A stretch of 64,000 nucleotides of DNA from Mercurialis annua (Eukaryota; Streptophyta; Magnoliopsida; Malpighiales; Euphorbiaceae): NCBI RefSeq assembly GCF_937616625.2, contig NC_065576.1, positions 15,998,501-16,062,500 of the forward strand, read 5' to 3'. Shown here piece by piece: positions 22,138 to 32,674 of the stretch (within the stretch, counting starts at the first letter, position 1; each line of letters opens with the position of its first letter). The notes under the pieces were generated by a model. It saw only the letters and a list, made by a program, of their open reading frames with translations. It had not been told where the DNA came from and ran no database searches. The translations under genes were made by a program, and so were the position numbers.

Positions 22138-22849
22138 AATATATATATAAAAATTTATAATCAATATAACAAAAATATATTGAAATTATATCAATAATAA
22201 ACCAAATATTATTTTTAAATTATCTGATTTATAGTTTTAATATTCCAAAATTATACCATAATTATACCGACATTATACAAATCGTACTTTTGTAATTAAT
22301 TTTCATTTTTTGGTACTTTTGTAATTAATTTTAAATCAGTCGTATTTTTGTAAATAAAAACGTTTGTCATCGTCCCTATTTAAAAACGATTAGAGGTTGG
22401 ATAGATGGTTTTGTTAAATTATAGGTGGTTGGATTTTAATTTGATTGGATTAGATATGGTTGACTTTTAATTTAATCATATATTAAATTTAGGGGTGTTT
22501 TAGATATTTTTTTAATATTTTGGTGACGTGTCAACTAACACGTGGTGCCGTCAATTTTTCTTTTAAAAATGGCAGCCGCCAAAAATAAGACAGCGCCAGA
22601 AGTATTTGCGTCTACAAGGATCGTGAATGACGCCGCCACAAAAATTAGCGGTTTTGAGATCATTTTTAAACATTATGGGGTTTTGTGATCATTTGTAAAC
22701 ATTAAGGAGGTGTAATTTGTGCATAGTTGTAAACTTGGAGGATTAAAACGTAATTAGCCGCGAATAGCTTATAAAAATCCAGAAAGATTGTAGTATAAGT
22801 CTAAAAATTGAAGTAATTGCAATATCTTAGAATTTTATGGGCCAATTTG
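22138..22849. other. AT-rich intergenic sequence
   Basis: It contains the continuation of the AT-rich repeat split by the hAT element (to about 22330). The rest is unclassified sequence, ending in a stretch typical of plant MITE ends (gattaaaacgtaattagcc near 22741). No gene is visible. Confidence 0.4.
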
Positions 22850-23102
22850 CAAACAAACTAAAATTGACCATAACCAACCCCATAGGGTCCCAAGGGTCGT
22901 TTTTAGTACTTTCGGGCACCAAAACTCACTTTTAGCAGCACTTAGCCATCAAGTTGTAGTACGAATTTTAATTTTAATCTTAATTTAAATAATAAAAATA
23001 ATAGATTTAGCATATCACTTAACACTTCTTTAAACTTAACCCAAACTCTAACTAGAAAAAATAGTAGTTAAACGTAGGGTAACCCTAGACCCTAATCACC
23101 CT

Positions 23103-23110
23103 TATAAATA
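23103..23110 (+). promoter_or_regulatory. Putative TATA box in the Tat/Ogre-like LTR
   Basis: 'tataaata' is followed about 35 bp downstream by a GC-balanced leader rich in 'ccctaa', as in many plant LTR promoters. Assigned by motif and context only. Confidence 0.4.
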
Positions 23111-24070
23111 CAGCCTTATGACAGCTGAGTCAGAGGTCGACAATTCAATTAACCAAAAACCCTAGAAAATTCGATCCCCTCCCTAGGAAACCCTAATTTT
23201 TCCGAACACATACACACACAAAACAATCAAAAATCATTCGATTTTAGACCAGAAAACAAACTAAGACGCTTTAATTCTCCAAGAACGTTGTCCTAAAGAG
23301 ATTTGAAGCTAGATTCCGCATCCACTTCACTAGAAAACAAGTCAAGGACTCATAACGGTACTTTTGAGGACCCAATCATGTCTTTGTCACTTTTTATGCC
23401 ATAACTGTCAATTTGTTATGTTTAGGATGCATGCTAGTTTAATTTAATTCTTTTTGCCAAAAAATTGTTTAATTGTCATAACTGCTGCTTTTAATGTTTC
23501 TGTTATAGTTGCCATAGAATTTGGTTAAGAAGCATGTTTTAGGCATGTCCTAATGTTTTATAATTAAATAAATTCATTATATATTCAGTTCCGGTGTTTT
23601 AGAAAGCATGTTAGAGATAAACTGCTTTTTATGCAATCTTGGAGTTCTTGTCGTCTTATCTTCAAAATTAACTTAGAAAAGCATGTTTTAGGATGTTCAA
23701 TTTGATTTTAGACATTATATATCAATTGTACTATGTTCCAGAGTATTCCTTTGAGCGTTTGACGTGTTGTTTTTAATGTTTTGCATGAAAACCGAACCAA
23801 AATGACGAACTGAAACGACGAACGATGAAGTCGCCGCCTCCTGGCAGAACCAGCGCCGCCGCCGCCAGTATAGAATGCCGGCGTCGTCACTGTAACTGGC
23901 GGCATGTTCTTACTCCTCTGCTTTCAGAACTGCTTCCTAGATCATCCAAACCCTAATCCAATTTTCTTTTTGTGTTTCCAGGCTCGTTTGATCACGGAAT
24001 TAGGTCCCGTTTGATCCCACAAATTTGTAATTAGTTGTAAGACATTATTATTTGTTGTATTGGGTTAAAC

Positions 24071-24936
24071 TGCAATACCCCAAAATATTAAATTATCTAA
24101 TTGGACCACGTGTCCAGTCTAGATTTGCCAGAATGGCAAAATCGGAAAGTTTTCCGATGAATAAGTTTTAGTAGGTCGGTTTTGGAAAGGATTATATGCG
24201 AGGAATTTAATAATATAGTTCAAGTCTAAAGTTAGAATTGGAATTAAAAGGAAAAATGTCAAGAAAATTCCAAAATAAGGTACAGGGACCAAAGTGGTAA
24301 TTTAGCCACTTTGTGTCGAAAATGGAAATTTGTAGGTTTGACGGGAAAATGTTAATATTGAGTTTCGTATTATTTATTGGATATAAATAATACGTAAAAG
24401 TAATAATTTAAGAATTTATCGATTTAGTTATGGACTAAATCGTACGAAAGAAAAGTTTAAAAGATAAATGATAACAAACAAAAAGAACAAGGACCAAAGT
24501 GGCATTTTAGCCAAAATATAAGAAGAAGAAGAATTGATTTAGAGAGCAGAAGAACCATCGAGAGAAATTGAGAGAATTATCGCCGATCGATCGTTTCGCC
24601 GCCGTTTCGCCGTTCGACGTCCGATTCAAGTGATTCAAGCGGCAATTTCTTCAGAATCGAGAACTTCACCCGTTCTAAACATCGTTTTAAGGTAATATTC
24701 TGAAAATTTGAGTTAAAATTTGAATATATGGCCGTTTTATTCATAATTAAGAATTTAATGATTTTGGATCGTTTTTAGCGTTTTTGGAAAAACCAAAATA
24801 CGGGTTTTGTCGAAAATGAGGTTTTATACGTGTATGGCGAGTGATAGCATGACGGAAGCCCGGAAACGACGTTTCCAGGGGCTGCGTGCGGATCACACGT
24901 GGTGTGCGATCGCACGCCAGCGATGTGCGAACGCTC
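24071..24936 (+). repeat. 5' LTR of copy 1, first part
   Basis: This is the first 866 bp of the 5' LTR, matching 36787-37660 of the 3' LTR with scattered substitutions. It ends inside a cluster of GTGTGCG/CGCACAC words, where the Athila-like element inserted. The LTR's remainder is 31035-32658. Confidence 0.9.
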
Positions 24937-26475
24937 TGTTGGCAAATAATCGCAAGTGTACGATATCGCTCAAGTAATATAACTTGGAAGACCAAGTATC
25001 GATCCCACAGAGACAATGGACTTAATCACTAATTTCAAATAATCTTTAATCGGCTAACTAGAAAAATCAATAGGATTTGTAATTTAATTAAACTAATATA
25101 AACTGAAAACAAATAATAAAATATGATTTAAAACAATAAGATTAAAAAGCTCAAGGATTGATAATCCCAAATAAATAAGTAAAATTATGGAATAGGATTT
25201 TTTAGTGATTTTATCGTGAATCGAGCTATTCTAAAGCACCGAATCCCGCCCTCTCAAGCCTCAAAGATCCGAATAAAATCACAACCTAATTAACTAACCA
25301 ATTATTAACTCGCTCTCACGATATTAAAACTGAATTAAATAATCAAATTATAATTATTAAGTAAACTCAATGACTACCTAAATTCCAACCCGCTCTCACG
25401 GCGTTTTTCTCTAAGTTCTTAATTATCTATGTCTATTTAATTAACAATCTCTCAATTCGTTAATTAAACACAAAATCATGAACTAAGTAGCTAATTTAAT
25501 CCAAGCAATAAGATTAATAATTAAGACACGAATTAACACTAATCCATCCAATCCAAGTAATTACCAATTTATAAGTTCATATCAACCCTCGAACAAGGGT
25601 TTTAGTTACTCATAATAAAACTGAAACAAAACAAGAAGGATGATGAAGAAGAGAGCATAATTAAACAATAAATACCGGAGTTGTCAATTTCGGAAAGAAT
25701 CGCCTTGATTAAGCTTGAAATCTTCAACAATCGTCTTGCAGAAACTAATTATAAACTACTTATAAACTGCTGAGAAACAGAAAACTAAAACGCTAATCTA
25801 AGAGAAAATAATTAAAACTAATGTATTCTAAATTATTCTACATTATTCTACATTATTCTACATTTTAAATTGAGTCTAGTACAAGGTCTTTATATAGTAG
25901 GAGAAGTTCCGGAGTCTTCTAATTCGTATTACAAATCAATTTGTAATAGGAATTGTAATTGTAATTGGAGGATGAATTTCAGTCCAACTCAAAATCTGCT
26001 GCACGTGTATTTCCCTTCTTTCCCGTTCGGGAAGCCATAGTTCCGTTCGTGACATGCCCAATTTTCTTCTTTCCCGAACGGAAGCCTCTTTCACGTTCGA
26101 AAAAACTGTAGACCGAAAGCTTTGAGATCTGATTCCTTCTTGAGTCCCGAACGGGACAAGGCTTTTTTCGTTCGGGACTCATGCTCACTCTGCATGTTTT
26201 CCGTTCGTGAAACCTCTTTTTCGAACGGAACAACCCCTTTTTTCCTCAATCTCGTTCGTGAACTTCAATTCCTTCGTCCGCAAGGTACGCTTTTTACTCG
26301 TACACGCAATCCACCATAATTTTGCCCCAAATAGTCGTATTTCACCTAATTTCCACTGAAACACTAACAAACACTATTAAACGTAAAAACGCCAAATAAT
26401 GTATGAAAACAATACTACACATGATGAAAACCGAGTAAAATCGACCCTAAATATAGGAGTAAAATACTCCTATCA
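24937..26475 (-). repeat. 3' LTR of Athila-like copy A
   Basis: 1539 bp, nearly identical to 29497-31034. It contains nine CGTTCG/CGAACG hexamers between about 26020 and 26265. The minus-strand purine tract 'gtgaggaggtt' lies next to it at about 26476-26486. Confidence 0.93.
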
Positions 26476-28303
26476 AACCTCCTCACACTTAACCTTTGCT
26501 TGTCCTCAAGCAAGAAATAAATCTTACTCTACAAAATATGTTAGAAATCCTTAGCACATAATCTTAAAAATATATCAATAATAGAAATCCCCAACCCTAT
26601 GAATAATATGAAAAACAACCTTCTAAAACCGACAACTAAATAGTGATGCAATCAAATAACAATTATAATTTATGACATAATTCAATATAACAAAGGTTAC
26701 TAACTCATTAGTACAAGGTCAAATTGAATCACACTTCAAGTTTCACTATCACTCGCGGGACATGGAAAATAATCAATTTCTCACTTAGGCAAATCATAGC
26801 ACAATTTAGTAAGAACTAAGCTAATGGCATCAATATTTCAACAAGTAGGGTATATAACAAAGAAAGCTCACAATTGAAAACATGAATACTCACCATAAGC
26901 TTGCTCATAGTCCCGGACTCCGCTACTTGATTCGGTAATCAACAAAAATCATATGGTCTTTTATTGGGTTGTAATGTGGCTAAGGTAAAGGGTAGGTAAA
27001 AAGGATAAATCAAAGGCTAATTATCAACTTAATATACTATTTATTACTACTATTAACTTTCTAGGTTGATCTAACTCCGGTTTTTCGTTTATGTAAACTT
27101 TTAACTTTCTTTTCTTTTTGAATTACGCTTTACTCATTGCTTTTTTTTTTTTTGCAATCTCAGAATTTTTTTCTTCTTTTTGAAGCTTTTGCTTGCAAAT
27201 TTCTATCTCTTTTTATTTCCTTTCAATCTTTTATAAGGCGTAACTTTATCTTTTAAGCACAATGTAGTTCACTTTCTCTTTTCATTAATCTTGAGTTTCG
27301 AATCACCTATATTCATCATAGTCATAACAAATGATGTATCAAGTCGATAAGGTAAACAAAAGAGGTAAAACATAGAACGGTAAAAGGGTAAAATATGGTA
27401 AAAACAATAAAAAGGCTTAAAGCTCAAATTGGTGTAATCTAAGGGATAAAGGGTAGTCTATTTAAGTGGTCTAAAAGAAAGGGGTATACCTAATTGCCAT
27501 AATCATTTAATTGTTGAAAACTCAATCGTGTAACTTTAAACGGACACCGAGCAAGTTCTAGGAATAAAACATGAAATCAACACTCACAACAAGAAAATTA
27601 AGCTCAAAACTCTCAAAAGTGTGTAGTGTTATGCCATAAACTCAATTCCTACTTAAATTATGCTACTTATGCCAAAAAGTTTAAAAACGACTATAAAAAT
27701 AAACAATCGACATATCATAGATCCGCATCAAGTTATTCAATTATGTTTCAACGCTTTGAACAAGTCTAAATTTTTGAATTCACCCTTATTTCATCGGATT
27801 ATGTCAACGAATTATTTAAGTCATTAAGCAAGCATCACTTATCAATTGTCGAATTAAGAAGTCGCGTTCATACATTCATCAATTTGGGAAAATCTAAAAT
27901 TGACAAATTTTAATGATAACACCAAATCAACTAACACTTTCATAATTGAAAGACAAAGATTTAAAGCGATACAAGGCATTGTAAAAAACTACAAATATCC
28001 TAAAACACCCTAATACTATCTACTAAAACACAAAAACACAAGAAAAACAATAATAATAAAAACAAACACAAACTAAACCTAAGAAAACATAAATAAACAA
28101 ACAATAATAAATAAATAAAAATCCTAACTAAACGATATGTTTTTCCCCCATCCTCACACTATTTCATGCAATGTCCTCAGTGTAATGAAATAAAAAAAAT
28201 TGAAAAACATGAGTGTAAGATGAAAGAAAAATAATACCTCTTGGGATTGCCTCCCAAGTGCGCTTTAGTTAGAGTCTAAAGCTTGACTCTTCGCGTAAGG
28301 TTG
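26476..28303. other. Non-coding 3' part of Athila-like copy A
   Basis: AT-rich sequence without a recognisable frame on either strand. It lies between the gag fragment and the 3' LTR, where pol would be expected. A T-rich run is at about 27120-27190. Confidence 0.6.
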
Positions 28304-29341
28304 CTAAAAATACAACCTAACATGAGGAAGCCGTCTTGGTAGCATTTTCTTCCTCTTTTTCCTTGTTGGCTCCTTCAAGAAAAACTCGGATGATATAGAG
28401 TATGCTTGTACTCTATAGTAGAGAACATGAGGAGTATGAAGCATATTCATATGTTTAGTATTATTTCCATCATACTCGGAATCAAACCCTTCTAAGAATG
28501 GATCTTTGAAATCAAAGGTTTTATTGAATTCCTCGTAGAGTACTGTAATACCAAATTGCTCTCCACTTTCATTATTTAAGCTCATGAATGTTGTAATTGG
28601 GTGGAAAATCGGAGTTTCAAGTTCACCATCCTCACACTGTTCTTTTTCGACATCTACATGTACCTTTGTTGGATGATGTCCAACTAAAGCATTGACATAT
28701 GGAATTTCAGCCATCTCATCCTCACTATTGATCGGCACATCGTCAACTTGAACCACCTCCGTAACATGCGGATTGTCAAGTGATTTTCCGCTTCGAAGCT
28801 CAATTACTTTTACTTGCTCTTTTAGATTTGATTCTGTTGTAGATGGTAGACCATCTTGAGCTCTATTTTGAATCAAAATAGCCAATTGAGAAATTTGCGT
28901 CTCAAGACGGTGGTTGACCGCGGCTTGATTTTGGAAACCGGTTCTCATCTCCTCAATGAATTCGTCAATCTTGCTTCCTTCATCCACATTCCAATTTTGC
29001 TGAAAATCCGGTGATTGTTGTGGTTCATTATCAAAGTTGGAATTGAAATCCCATTCGTTTTGATGTGGGTGATAACTTGAATTAAAGTTCAAATTTTCAT
29101 TGAAGTTCTCCCAAGTATCGTTCCAACCATAAGTTTCACTAGCTTGCCATTGATCACCCATATAGTTGGCATGTCCATTCCAATCTGGATAGAGTACATG
29201 ACAGTCAGCTCGAGTATGACCAAAATCCCCACAAATTTCACAGTTATACTGAAAATTTTGGTACTGCATATAATTTTGATTCCATGCCATTACTCTTTCC
29301 AAAATAGGTACACCAAAAACAAATTGAGGATAAACCAACAA
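28304..29341 (-). pseudogene. C-terminal gag fragment of Athila-like copy A
   Basis: A 345-codon minus-strand open frame. Near residues 34-47 it has a CCHC zinc knuckle, CEICGDFGHTRADC. This is followed by an Asn/Gln-rich linker and a coiled-coil-like stretch (ETQISQLAILIQNRAQ), then VIELRSGKSLDNP. The same C-terminal order appears in the gag frame of the element at 60684, which identifies it. The N-terminal gag (capsid-like) domain, present at 62767-63200 in the other copy, is missing here, and no pol follows. The true start is uncertain; an in-frame MAWNQNYMQ lies 17 codons in. A truncated gag with intact knuckle might still bind RNA, but no function is demonstrated. Confidence 0.75.
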
Positions 29342-29472
29342 ATATCAAATTTCCTGCACACCCAAAAACAAGAACACCCCGCGTAAAATCGGACAAACAC
29401 AAAAAAAAAATAGAAAATAGAGGCTAACACAATCAAGAATATAATACTCTTAATTTATTAAGTACGCAATTG

Positions 29473-29490
29473 TCCCCGGCAACGGCGCCA
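29473..29490 (-). promoter_or_regulatory. Primer binding site of Athila-like copy A
   Basis: Read on minus: TGGCGCCGTTGCCGGGGA, six bases inside the 5' LTR end. It differs at one base from the site at 62245-62262 in the other Athila-like element. Confidence 0.85.
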
Positions 29491-29496
29491 AAAACT

Positions 29497-31034
29497 AGTT
29501 GGCAAATAATCGCAAGTGTACGATATCGCTCAAGTAATATAACTTGGAAGACCAAGTATCGATCCCACAGAGACAATGGACTTAATCACTAATTTCAAAT
29601 AATCTTTAATCGGCTAACTAGAAAAATCAATAGGATTTGTAATTTAATTAAACTAATATAAACTGAAAACAAATAATAAAATATGATTTAAAACAATAAG
29701 ATTAAAAAGCTCAAGGATTGATAATCCCAAATAAATAAGTAAAATTATGGAATAGGATTTTTAGTGATTTTATCGTGAATCGAGCTATTCTAAAGCACCG
29801 AATCCCGCCCTCTCAAGCCTCAAAGATCCGAATAAAATCACAACCTAATTAACTAACCAATTATTAACTCGCTCTCACGATATTAAAACTGAATTAAATA
29901 ATCAAATTATAATTATTAAGTAAACTCAATGACTACCTAAATTCCAACCCGCTCTCACGGCGTTTTTCTCTAAGTTCTTAATTATCTATGTCTATTTAAT
30001 TAACAATCTCTCAATTAGTTAATTAAACACAAAATCATGAACTAAGTAGCTAATTTAATCCAAGCAATAAGATTAATAATTAAGACACGAATTAACACTA
30101 ATCCATCCAATCCAAGTAATTACCAATTTATAAGTTCATATCAACCCTCGAACAAGGGTTTTAGTTACTCATAATAAAACTGAAACAAAACAAGAAGGAT
30201 GATGAAGAAGAGAGCATAATTAAACAATAAATACCGGAGTTGTCAATTTCGGAAAGAATCGCCTTGATTAAGCTTGAAATCTTCAACAATCGTCTTGCAG
30301 AAACTAATTATAAACTACTTATAAACTGCTGAGAAACAGAAAACTAAAACGCTAATCTAAGAGAAAATAATTAAAACTAATGTATTCTAAATTATTCTAC
30401 ATTATTCTACATTATTCTACATTTTAAATTGAGTCTAGTACAAGGTCTTTATATAGTAGGAGAAGTTCCGGAGTCTTCTAATTCGTATTACAAATCAATT
30501 TGTAATAGGAATTGTAATTGTAATTGGAGGATGAATTTCAGTCCAACTCAAAATCTGCTGCACGTGTATTTCCCTTCTTTCCCGTTCGGGAAGCCATAGT
30601 TCCGTTCGTGACATGCCCAATTTTCTTCTTTCCCGAACGGAAGCCTCTTTCACGTTCGAAAAAACTGTAGACCGAAAGCTTTGAGATCTGATTCCTTCTT
30701 GAGTCCCGAACGGGACAAGGCTTTTTTCGTTCGGGACTCATGCTCACTCTGCATGTTTTCCGTTCGTGAAACCTCTTTTTCGAACGGAACAACCCCTTTT
30801 TTCCTCAATCTCGTTCGTGAACTTCAATTCCTTCGTCCGCAAGGTACGCTTTTTACTCGTACACGCAATCCACCATAATTTTGCCCCAAATAGTCGTATT
30901 TCACCTAATTTCCACTGAAACACTAACAAACACTATTAAACGTAAAAACGCCAAATAATGTATGAAAACAATACTACACATGATGAAAACCGAGTAAAAT
31001 CGACCCTAAATATAGGAGTAAAATACTCCTATCA
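29497..31034 (-). repeat. 5' LTR of Athila-like copy A
   Basis: 1538 bp. By eye it differs from 24937-26475 by a terminal base (A for T), one T in a T-run near 29760 and one substitution near 30017. It carries the same CGTTCG/CGAACG cluster. Confidence 0.93.
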
Positions 31035-32658
31035 CGCATACCCAAGGTGTGCGAACGCACACCCAAGGTGTGGGAACGCACACCGGTGTGCGGACGCACA
31101 CCACATTGTGCAGACGCGCTGTGGGTCCACGAGGGACTAAAATGGACTTTTTGCCCGAGGGGCTAAAATGGACTTTTAGCCTTAAAGGAATGGGATTTCG
31201 ATATTTTCAATATTAGATCCTAAAAACGATTAAGGACCCCGATATATTAAAAAGAGATATAATAAGTATCTCGACTAAGTGTCAGAACACGATCAAAGCT
31301 AAGAATCGTATTTGGAATACGATAGTGTTAATCTAAGTTGATAACTTAGGATTTAAGTACTAAGTTTACGTTTATAAATCAAGAATTCGGTAACATGAAT
31401 AGGTGAGTGACGTACCGACGAGCTACCAGGCCAACGAGCTGGAATAGCTACGAGAACGACGCATGGAGCTTAAGTTTACGGGATTATTATAATGCAATTT
31501 TGGGATAGCGGTCAATGTGAGTTGCATTTTACTTTCGTGTATTATATTTTAAAGTTATTTTATATAGATATATATATTGTTTACACGCATCGCATTATAT
31601 ATAATTAATTGAAATGTTATATGCTTTATTAATTTTTATATACGAGAACTAGTATGCGATCCGAAGAAACTAGCTACCTATTGGGTGTCAATAGGTTGTG
31701 TGATCACCAGTATTGAGTCAGTCTAGTATGTTTGCATTTGAGAAATGACTTGACACAGCTGGGAGCTAATGATGATTATGAAATTTACGTGGCTGGGCCA
31801 CCAGCGAGTTGGACTCGCAATTGATATTTACGATTGGGTATATGATTTGATACGAGTGAGTACTCGGCTACGGTGTAGTCCGGAGTCCCCGTATCTAGTG
31901 GCTTGGCCACCAGTGAGTAGGACTCACAACTTGAAATTTACGATTGGGTGGAATGATTTATGATTATTCGAGAGATGTGTCGCATGCTAGGATATTAGTT
32001 TCGTACGGATCAAATACCTGTTTATATGTTATACATTAATGTTTTCTTAAGATGCGATGTTATATTTTTATACTAATACCGTTTGTAACTCGCAAGCTCA
32101 CTCAATATTTCCCAAAATACTGACTCCCTCACAGTGTTTTATTTCAGGTGATCGGAGTCGGATCAGACAGACCATCTCCTTTGTGTTTGAAGTCTTCTGA
32201 CTTGCACAAAGTACGAGTCCTTAGAGCTGCAGTAGTCAGTAGGTGTCAAAATAAGATTTATGATTTGATTTCAAACGGTATTTAAAACGTGAACTCTGAT
32301 ATAAATTTTATAAATGAGTTGTTTAGAAAGATGGCGTTTATCCGTTTGAATTTGATACCAATTGCCGTGAGTGGAATTGGTGATGTTTGTGATCAGAAAT
32401 AGGGCAGTGCTGGATATGAGATATCGCTCGGTAAGACCCTGGTTTCTAAGAATTGTTTCGCGAATGTTTTCAGAAAAGGAATACGATATTTTAATAATTG
32501 AATTATATCATTTAAAGAAGATTTCTGATAATGTATTATATTTAGTAATATGTTTTAATCGCGAAAAATTTACATTGGTTTTAGGCTTGCTACGGGTTCC
32601 GGAGCTACCACTCCCGTTCCCTAGCGCCGGTCGCGGCTCAATAATTTGTGTCGTGACA
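31035..32658 (+). repeat. 5' LTR of coding-poor copy 1, second part
   Basis: Continues the 5' LTR after the Athila insertion and matches 37661-39250. It begins in the GTGTGCG/CGCACAC cluster (to about 31115). It contains a polypyrimidine tract plus cag|gtg near 32149 and ends GTCGTGACA. Confidence 0.9.
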
Positions 32659-32662
32659 AATG

Positions 32663-32674
32663 TGGTATCAGAGC
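32663..32674 (+). promoter_or_regulatory. Primer binding site of coding-poor copy 1
   Basis: TGGTATCAGAGC, complementary to the 3' end of plant initiator methionine tRNA, four bases downstream of the LTR end. Confidence 0.92.

Larger units (their letters stand above)
24937..31034 (-). mobile_element. Athila-like Ty3/gypsy element, internally deleted, very young (copy A)
   Basis: On the minus strand the LTR begins TGATAGGAGTATTTTACTCC and ends GATTATTTGCCAACA. The 5' LTR is 29497-31034 and the 3' LTR is 24937-26475. The primer site tccccggcaacggcgcca (29473-29490 as written on plus) fits the tRNA-Asp type used by Athila (recollection). The interior is only 3.0 kb and holds a C-terminal gag fragment but no protease, reverse transcriptase or integrase. 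By eye the two 1.54-kb LTRs differ at about three positions. The flanking 5-mers CGCTC/CGCAT match only partly. It sits within the 5' LTR of the element 24071-39250. Confidence 0.9.

Noticed and set aside
23200..24066. Possible host gene 5' end (TATA box, leader with aaccctag words, intron-like sequence)
   Set aside because: No coding exon follows, and the sequence fits U3/R/U5 of a Tat/Ogre-like LTR ending at 40206.
26122..26370. Short frames in the Athila LTR (also at 30538-30929 and 60836-61060)
   Set aside because: They are identical in both LTRs only because the LTRs are identical; no similarity to proteins, and they arise from the CGTTCG-rich repeat cluster.
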